DNA of 64,000 nucleotides from Dinghuibacter silviterrae (lineage in GTDB: Bacteria > Bacteroidota > Bacteroidia > Chitinophagales > Chitinophagaceae). Positions 59,810 through 64,000 of this stretch are shown here, piece after piece; position 1 is the first letter of the stretch, and each line of letters opens with the position of its first letter. The notes below the pieces were generated by a model. That model ran no database searches and was not told the origin of the DNA. It was given only the letters and a program-made list of their open reading frames with translations. The DNA lies in the NCBI RefSeq assembly GCF_004366355.1, contig NZ_SODV01000002.1:1342768-1406767 (forward strand), given 5' to 3'. The position numbers and the translations under genes are program-made.

Positions 59810-59851
59810 TCTAAGTCTTTATACGGAGACGCCTCCGTATTTATACTTAGA
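59810..59851. promoter_or_regulatory. 42-bp interrupted palindrome upstream of LuxR gene 1
   Basis: Two nested inverted repeats share one centre (59830.5): inner ATACGGAG/CTCCGTAT with four-base spacer, outer TCTAAGT/ACTTAGA separated by four bases on each side. It lies 8-49 bases upstream of the LuxR start. The inner core TCCGTAT also occurs before the second LuxR gene. Confidence 0.7.
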
Positions 59852-59946
59852 AACAAAGTTAAAAAGCACAGCTATGGTTTACTACATACTTCTATAAGTT
59901 TTTATTTTTTTAGAATTATAGGTTATAACATTCAGCAAAAGTGTTC

Positions 59947-60633
59947 TTATTTTATAAACCTCCCTCTCCTGGCGGCCGCCACCAAATCCACGGTGTTGTG
60001 CACGCCGAATTTTTTGCGCAGATTTTCCCGGTGTTTGTTGACTGTGGCTTCGAGGATGCCCAGGGTTTTGCCGATTTCGCCGCTGGTCAGGCCACGGGCC
60101 ACGAGCGGGAGAATGGCGCGTTCACGCCGGGTCAGCCGGATCTTGGTGGGGGCAGCTCCGGTGCGTTCGATGGGTTGGGTACACAACAGCAGGCATTCGC
60201 GAAGGATCCCCTGCTCGTAAGCGTCGGTGGAGGCTTCCAGCGACTGGCGGAGCGTTTCCACGAGGTTGTCCAGGCCGAGCATTTTCCCTATAACAATGAT
60301 CCTGCCGAGGCCGTCCGGGAGGAAGGACGCGGTGAGGCGAACGGTTAGCCAGGCGCCGCCGGATGTCGCTAAACGGCGGATGGGCAGCACCAGCGTACCG
60401 GTATCGGGTATACGCAACCAAAAGCGCGTCAAGGGGTGGTCCGAAAGGGCGGCCAGGGTGGTACCCGCCAAAGCGTCCTTGCTGTAACCCAATCGTGTCC
60501 GGACAGTGTGGTTCATTTCGGTGATGACACCGTCGGTGTCCAGGATAAACACCAGCTCCGAAAAAGCATCTCGAATGTGGTTATGATAGTCCCGGCTCAG
60601 TGTTTCCATCTCCGCTCTGGTAAGTATCGTCAT
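59947..60633 (-). CDS. LuxR-type regulator with PAS-like domain
   Basis: A 228-residue protein. Residues ~18-115 look like a PAS fold (IRDAFSELVFILDTDGVITEMNHTVRTRLGYSKDALAGTTLAAL...GAWLTVRLTASFLPDGLGRIIVIGK) and ~165-228 a LuxR HTH (TRRERAILPLVARGLTSGEIGKTLGILEATVNKHRENLRKKFGVHNTVDLV). PAS suggests sensing of a small ligand, redox state or protein partner. It is downstream of a 44-bp palindrome, shares the strand with the other LuxR gene, and is separated from it by ~145 A/T-rich bases. Confidence 0.85.
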   Translation of the reverse strand: MTILTRAEMETLSRDYHNHIRDAFSELVFILDTDGVITEMNHTVRTRLGYSKDALAGTTLAALSDHPLTRFWLRIPDTGTLVLPIRRLATSGGAWLTVRLTASFLPDGLGRIIVIGKMLGLDNLVETLRQSLEASTDAYEQGILRECLLLCTQPIERTGAAPTKIRLTRRERAILPLVARGLTSGEIGKTLGILEATVNKHRENLRKKFGVHNTVDLVAAARRGRFIK

Positions 60634-60655
60634 CGAATATCATGGTCAAAAAGTT

Positions 60656-60699
60656 TATCCGTATAAATACGGAAATACTTCTCCGTATTTAAGCGGATA
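60656..60699. promoter_or_regulatory. 44-bp interrupted palindrome upstream of LuxR gene 2
   Basis: Inner arms TAAATACGGA/TCCGTATTTA with eight-base spacer and outer TATCCG/CGGATA, all centred at 60677.5. It also contains the perfect palindrome TCCGTATAAATACGGA (60658-60673). It sits 23-66 bases upstream of the LuxR start and shares the TCCGTAT core with the site at 59810. Confidence 0.7.
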
Positions 60700-60741
60700 T
60701 TGCGTCATCACATCGTACGCCTAAACCTGTTTTGTCAATGT

Positions 60742-61053
60742 TTAAGTAAGGGAGTCGGAATGTGTTTGTGTCTCAGTTAGGGGCAATAGGGGTGGGGAGA
60801 CCCGGTGCATGAGTTCCTGGAAAGCCTTCCTGGTCCTGAGGCTGCACCGCCTATAGTTGCGGATTTTATTCAGAATCCTTTGAGTATCGGATAGTTCTGT
60901 ATATAGCTTTCCGGCCTCGATGTGCGCTTTTACGCGCTGTTCCGGGACCCTGGCCTCGAACTGGTCTTCCGGGTCCATCAGGATTCGATCCAGAAGGATT
61001 CCAGCCATAATTTTTACGGTATCCTCATCAATTTGAATGTCCTTTTTCGTCAT
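60742..61053 (-). CDS. Small unknown protein downstream of the ECF sigma gene
   Basis: A 103-residue, charged, mostly helical protein (DEDTVKIMAGILLDRILMDPEDQFEARVPEQRVKAHIEAGKLYTELSDTQRILNKIRNYRR) without signal or membrane segment. No family is recognised. It lies 64 bases after the sigma gene on the same strand. It is not a FecR. A regulatory role with the sigma factor is possible by position only. Confidence 0.55.
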   Translation of the reverse strand: MTKKDIQIDEDTVKIMAGILLDRILMDPEDQFEARVPEQRVKAHIEAGKLYTELSDTQRILNKIRNYRRCSLRTRKAFQELMHRVSPPLLPLTETQTHSDSLT

Positions 61054-61117
61054 AGCTAGGCAGTTCTACGTATATAACGTACCTAGTTATTTTCCGTTGT
61101 ACCGTAAATGGGATTTT

Positions 61118-61666
61118 TTAAAGGGCGCCGAGCATTTTGCGTAAAGAGGCCAGGGCTTTTGCCCGGTAACCCCTCACGCAACCTTCCGTGATCTGGAGGC
61201 TTGCGGCGATTTCAGCGGAGGATTTTTCCAGCAGGTCCATTTTGACCACCCTTCTTTGTTGCACGGGGAGTTTTTCCAGGGCGGCCGACAGGGTCATGAT
61301 CGTTTGTTCCTGGAGCCGGGCGCTTTTTACGGTGGCCAGCACGGAATCCTCTGGCATCTGCAGCACTTCCCAGCGGTAAGCGAGGTGGAGGTTCGCTTTT
61401 TTACGCGTATTCCGCTTCCGGATATGGTCTATACAGGCATTTTGGGTCAGGAGTCGGAGATATCCCGCCAGCTTCTTCTCGTCGGAGAATTTGAGGGCGG
61501 CGCGTCCTTCCCACAACTTTTGAAATACTTCCAATACGATATCTTTGGAAGACAAGTGCTCGCCCAATGTTTCGCCGGCCTGGTATGTAAGTTTTTGAAA
61601 ATAATCGTAAAAGATGCGTTCCAGGGTCCTTTCGTTTATATGGATATGCTGATCGTTAGGAATCAT
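61118..61666 (-). CDS. ECF RNA polymerase sigma factor
   Basis: A 182-residue sigma-70 family protein: region 2 (ERIFYDYFQKLTYQAGETLGEHLSSKDIVLEVFQKLWEGRAAL), region 2.4-like YLRLLTQNACIDHIRKRNTRKK, and region 4 (LEKLPVQQRRVVKMDLLEKSSAEIAASLQITEGCVRGYRAKALASLRKML). Unlike the sigma factor near 30.7 kb it has no FecR/TonB partner nearby. An AATCATA/TATGATT inverted repeat (61661-61686) overlaps its start region. Confidence 0.88.
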   Translation of the reverse strand: MIPNDQHIHINERTLERIFYDYFQKLTYQAGETLGEHLSSKDIVLEVFQKLWEGRAALKFSDEKKLAGYLRLLTQNACIDHIRKRNTRKKANLHLAYRWEVLQMPEDSVLATVKSARLQEQTIMTLSAALEKLPVQQRRVVKMDLLEKSSAEIAASLQITEGCVRGYRAKALASLRKMLGAL

Positions 61667-61760
61667 AGGTCCTTATGGTTATGATTGGTGGGTAAAATTA
61701 GAGAACTTCGGCGCATTTTTATAGCTGTTAATTTTGGTAAATTTCATTAATCAATTGGTT

Positions 61761-62819
61761 GTGCATTATTTTAGAATTATTACATTTCATTTTTTGTGGG
61801 TTTGCTTCGCAATGACCGCCACGGCACAGGTGGATGCTTACCTGTCCACACACAGCTACGGCTTTTCACTGGACAGCGGTTTCGACGCCCGCACCCAAGA
61901 CTCGTTAAAGGTCCGGTTGCAGGGGTATCGATTGGTGCTCCAGGCGGAAGGGGGCTCCCATCAGCTCCGGTTTTATACACGCCTTCCCCTGGTTTGGATC
62001 GGTTTTCTAAACCGGCAAATGGGATTGACGCATTTTTTCCTGGAGGGAGGACATGGCGCACACCTGCTGGCGGGTCAATACCTCCGTACCGGAGATACGT
62101 CCTATCTCCATATACGGGACAAGGTTTTTTGGAAAGGTCTTTTAGCCTACGATCAGAACCGGCCGGAAAACCGCCGTGTCTTTCCCGGAGGCGGGGTGGA
62201 TTTTGAGAGGGTCAATGCTTGCGTACCGGCTTTGTCATTTTTGTGGAAACAAAAGGCACCGGCTTTGCTGCATTATGCCGATTCACTTTTGCAGCGCTAT
62301 GAAGATACGACACGAAACTGCGATACGCTCCTCACATTGATAAAAAATTTGAAGGAAGATTTTGTACGGCGTCCTGAAGATTATAAAGTTGGTCTTGGAG
62401 AATACTTTTTGGATTATCAAGATATAATCTTCAATCCCGGCACGTGCCGGGACGTATATCGAAATAGGAACGGGCACATGGCCGGGCGCCTCCTTGCTTT
62501 TGCCGCCCGCCTGGGGGATCCCATTTACTATGGGGAATTCGGCGAAGCCCATACGCTCCTCAACGAGAAAAAGACGATGGGGCATCTGATCAATACCGCA
62601 CCCGGTTGGGAGGGAAAAGTATGCGCCGTCAACCTTTACTGTTATCAATGTACCTCGACCGAACCGGTGAGCAATTGGCCGCTTCATAAGATCGAGCCGG
62701 ATATCCTCCAACACTTCCTGCCGCTTTGCAAGGAAGACTTTACGCTGTTTGATGTATCGGGGCTACCCCAATACAGCGCGTATGGACCGCTTTTGATCAT
62801 AGCGCGGGGACAGCACTAG
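61761..62819 (+). CDS. Unknown secreted protein, weakly erythromycin-esterase-like
   Basis: A 352-residue protein. The start is unclear: GTG 61761 gives a good signal peptide (VHYFRIITFHFLWVCFAMTATAQ); TTG 61734 is a longer option. Segments GLTHFFLEGGHGAHLLAGQYLRTGD and YYGEFGEAHTLLNEKKTMGHLI recall the H/E-rich active-site loops of the EreA/ChaN-like superfamily, but the similarity is too weak to claim. It ends with its stop interlocked with the HD hydrolase gene (CTAG). Confidence 0.6.
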   Translation: MHYFRIITFHFLWVCFAMTATAQVDAYLSTHSYGFSLDSGFDARTQDSLKVRLQGYRLVLQAEGGSHQLRFYTRLPLVWIGFLNRQMGLTHFFLEGGHGAHLLAGQYLRTGDTSYLHIRDKVFWKGLLAYDQNRPENRRVFPGGGVDFERVNACVPALSFLWKQKAPALLHYADSLLQRYEDTTRNCDTLLTLIKNLKEDFVRRPEDYKVGLGEYFLDYQDIIFNPGTCRDVYRNRNGHMAGRLLAFAARLGDPIYYGEFGEAHTLLNEKKTMGHLINTAPGWEGKVCAVNLYCYQCTSTEPVSNWPLHKIEPDILQHFLPLCKEDFTLFDVSGLPQYSAYGPLLIIARGQH

Positions 62820-63475
62820 TCTTCCCCTATGACCTCCCGGACCATCTGTTCCCTGAACGATACGAGCAACGCCGCCTTCTGCTGCGCGATCACCCGTCCC
62901 GCGGCCGTTTGCATTTTGTCCGGCAACTGCAGCAGCTTCAGTTGAAAATGATCCAATGCAAAGTGCCGGTCGTCGGGTGTCCGCTCCAACGCCAGGGGAT
63001 CCTCCTCGTGAAACATCCGGCTGTGCATAAACCCCGCCGTATAAAAAGTCCGCGCGATCCCGATGGCCCCCAGGGCTTCCATACGGTCCGCGTCCTGGAG
63101 GACCTTTGCCTCGTAGGTGGTCGCAGGTATGCCCGCGGAAAAACTATGGGCTTCGATAGCGTGACGAACGGCGTCTATGCGATCCGCGGGGAAGAACGGA
63201 AATTCTTCGCGCAGCAATACCGCGGTTTTTTCAGCGGCGAGCACAGATGATCTGGACCGGTCGGGATGGTTCTTAGGCAAACTAACGAGGTCATGAAAAT
63301 AACTTGCCGCAAGCAACACATAAAGATCCCCCTTCCCCTCTTCGGCGGCGTCGATGCGGCGACACATGTTCCATACCCGCCGGAAGTGTCCGAGGTCGTG
63401 GGAGCCGTCTTCGGCAGAAGCGGTTGCCTTCAGGTACGCTATAAATTGTTGTTCGAGCGCGTGCAGGTTCATCAT
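62816..63475 (-). CDS. HD domain phosphohydrolase
   Basis: A 219-residue HD-superfamily hydrolase: HDLGHFRRVWNMCRRI (first His), LLAASYFHDLV (HD pair), VRHAIEAHSF (further His), and KVLQDADRMEALGAIGIARTFYTAG with the final Asp. The set fits metal-dependent YfdR/YedJ-type phosphohydrolases with unknown nucleotide or phosphate substrates. ATG 63475 or 63472 (MMNLHALEQQF); the longer frame upstream is not supported. Confidence 0.88.
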   Translation of the reverse strand: MMNLHALEQQFIAYLKATASAEDGSHDLGHFRRVWNMCRRIDAAEEGKGDLYVLLAASYFHDLVSLPKNHPDRSRSSVLAAEKTAVLLREEFPFFPADRIDAVRHAIEAHSFSAGIPATTYEAKVLQDADRMEALGAIGIARTFYTAGFMHSRMFHEEDPLALERTPDDRHFALDHFQLKLLQLPDKMQTAAGRVIAQQKAALLVSFREQMVREVIGED

Positions 63476-63581
63476 GATGCAATAATAAAAATTTTGCCGC
63501 AAGGAAAACCACCGCGAAGATAATGTCGTAGGTTCTTTATGTAGGGAAGTCGCCCCTACACATCCCCTCAAAAATATCGTT

Positions 63582-63989
63582 ATGAAAAAAATATTCATTG
63601 CTGCCGGAGGCTTGTGCCTTCTGGCACTGGCGCTGCACATTTACCTGGCGTTGAAACCCGTGAAAGTCACGCCCGGCCTTCGCGAAATGGCGCGCATCGA
63701 CGTACGCCAGCCGATGAGCGCCAAAGATGCAAAAACGGTCACCACCTGGTTGTATAAGGAAAAAGGTATCGATCACGTATTGGTAAACCCACAAACCCAA
63801 AAGGTCATTTTCACCTATTTCCCCTACCAAACCAGCGCCCAACAGATCACCAGGGATTTCAAAGCGGCTTTGCCCTATAACGCCGATCGGTTTATGCCCA
63901 CGGAAGACCAGATGGCATCCGCTGGATGTCCAGTGGCGGCGGTAAATTTCGGCCTACAGGTAAAACGTTTCTTCACACATCTTTTTTAA
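63582..63989 (+). CDS. Small membrane-anchored protein, possible HMA-like fold
   Basis: A 135-residue protein with an N-terminal signal-anchor (MKKIFIAAGGLCLLALALHIYLAL) and an extracytoplasmic domain with a beta-alpha-beta look (GIDHVLVNPQTQKVIFTYFPYQTSAQQITRDFKAALPYNADRF). This resembles heavy-metal-associated domains, though the CxxC of those is missing. A single cysteine follows (ASAGCPV). The role is unknown. Its stop at 63987-63989 lies 11 bases before the window edge. Confidence 0.65.
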   Translation: MKKIFIAAGGLCLLALALHIYLALKPVKVTPGLREMARIDVRQPMSAKDAKTVTTWLYKEKGIDHVLVNPQTQKVIFTYFPYQTSAQQITRDFKAALPYNADRFMPTEDQMASAGCPVAAVNFGLQVKRFFTHLF

Positions 63990-64000
63990 ACCCACACACA

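Overview
The window looks like a chromosomal segment of a GC-rich member of the Bacteroidota, most likely Chitinophagaceae. The evidence is a type IX secretion sorting domain at the end of a large secreted protein, an ECF sigma / FecR / STN-TonB receptor set, -7 promoter elements of the TAnnTTTG type lying very close to start codons, and a Bacteroidota-specific type VI secretion system (T6SSiii, with TssN, TssO, TssP and TssR). No rRNA, tRNA, CRISPR array or insertion sequence was recognised. No stretch longer than about 160 bases lacks a gene.

Layout. 1-6928: end of an unknown gene, a GH53 galactanase with an extra N-terminal domain, an Rpn-like nuclease, an M13 metallopeptidase, then an STM3941-like membrane protein overlapping an ABC ATPase/permease pair. 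6945-7580: a YukJ/DUF2278 protein. 7577-27492: the T6SSiii locus, in alternating blocks: tssG(-), tssN-tssK(+), tssF-tssE(-), tssO/Q-tssP-tssR(+), tssB-tssC(+), an unrelated flavodoxin-like gene, two tssD (Hcp) genes, then an effector module. That module holds a lysozyme-like protein with a lipoprotein partner, VgrG, an unknown 292-residue protein, and a PAAR-TM-nuclease with its probable immunity protein. ClpV (TssH) is not in the window, and canonical TssJLM are absent as expected for this subtype.

27489-41708: a GNAT/AhpD-like pair divergent from a MocR regulator, a DUF1444 protein, and a six-gene run: ECF sigma factor, FecR anti-sigma factor, TonB receptor, DUF4397 lipoprotein, IPT-like lipoprotein and a 1153-residue T9SS cargo built from repeats. 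41698-46150: a translesion cassette (degenerate-PHP DnaE2-type polymerase plus DinB) and a small upstream ORF. 46267-52180: an MFS drug exporter, an AAA/DUF4143 ATPase behind duplicated palindromes, a second MFS protein, DoxX and a glycosyltransferase-like membrane protein.

52276-64000: a HExxH lipoprotein followed by two small unknown ORFs, a Crp/Fnr regulator, a methyltransferase-SulP-small protein operon, an ABC exporter pair, two LuxR-type regulators each preceded by a long palindrome with a common core, an ECF sigma factor, a secreted unknown, an HD hydrolase and a small membrane-anchored protein.

The T6SS genes should act together: TssEFGK baseplate, TssBC sheath, TssD tube, VgrG/PAAR spike, and TssN/O/P/R (perhaps Q) envelope complex, delivering at least a candidate nuclease and a candidate cell-wall hydrolase. 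All nine convergent gene pairs abut or overlap, six by exactly four bases, so the region has almost no space for terminators between facing genes.
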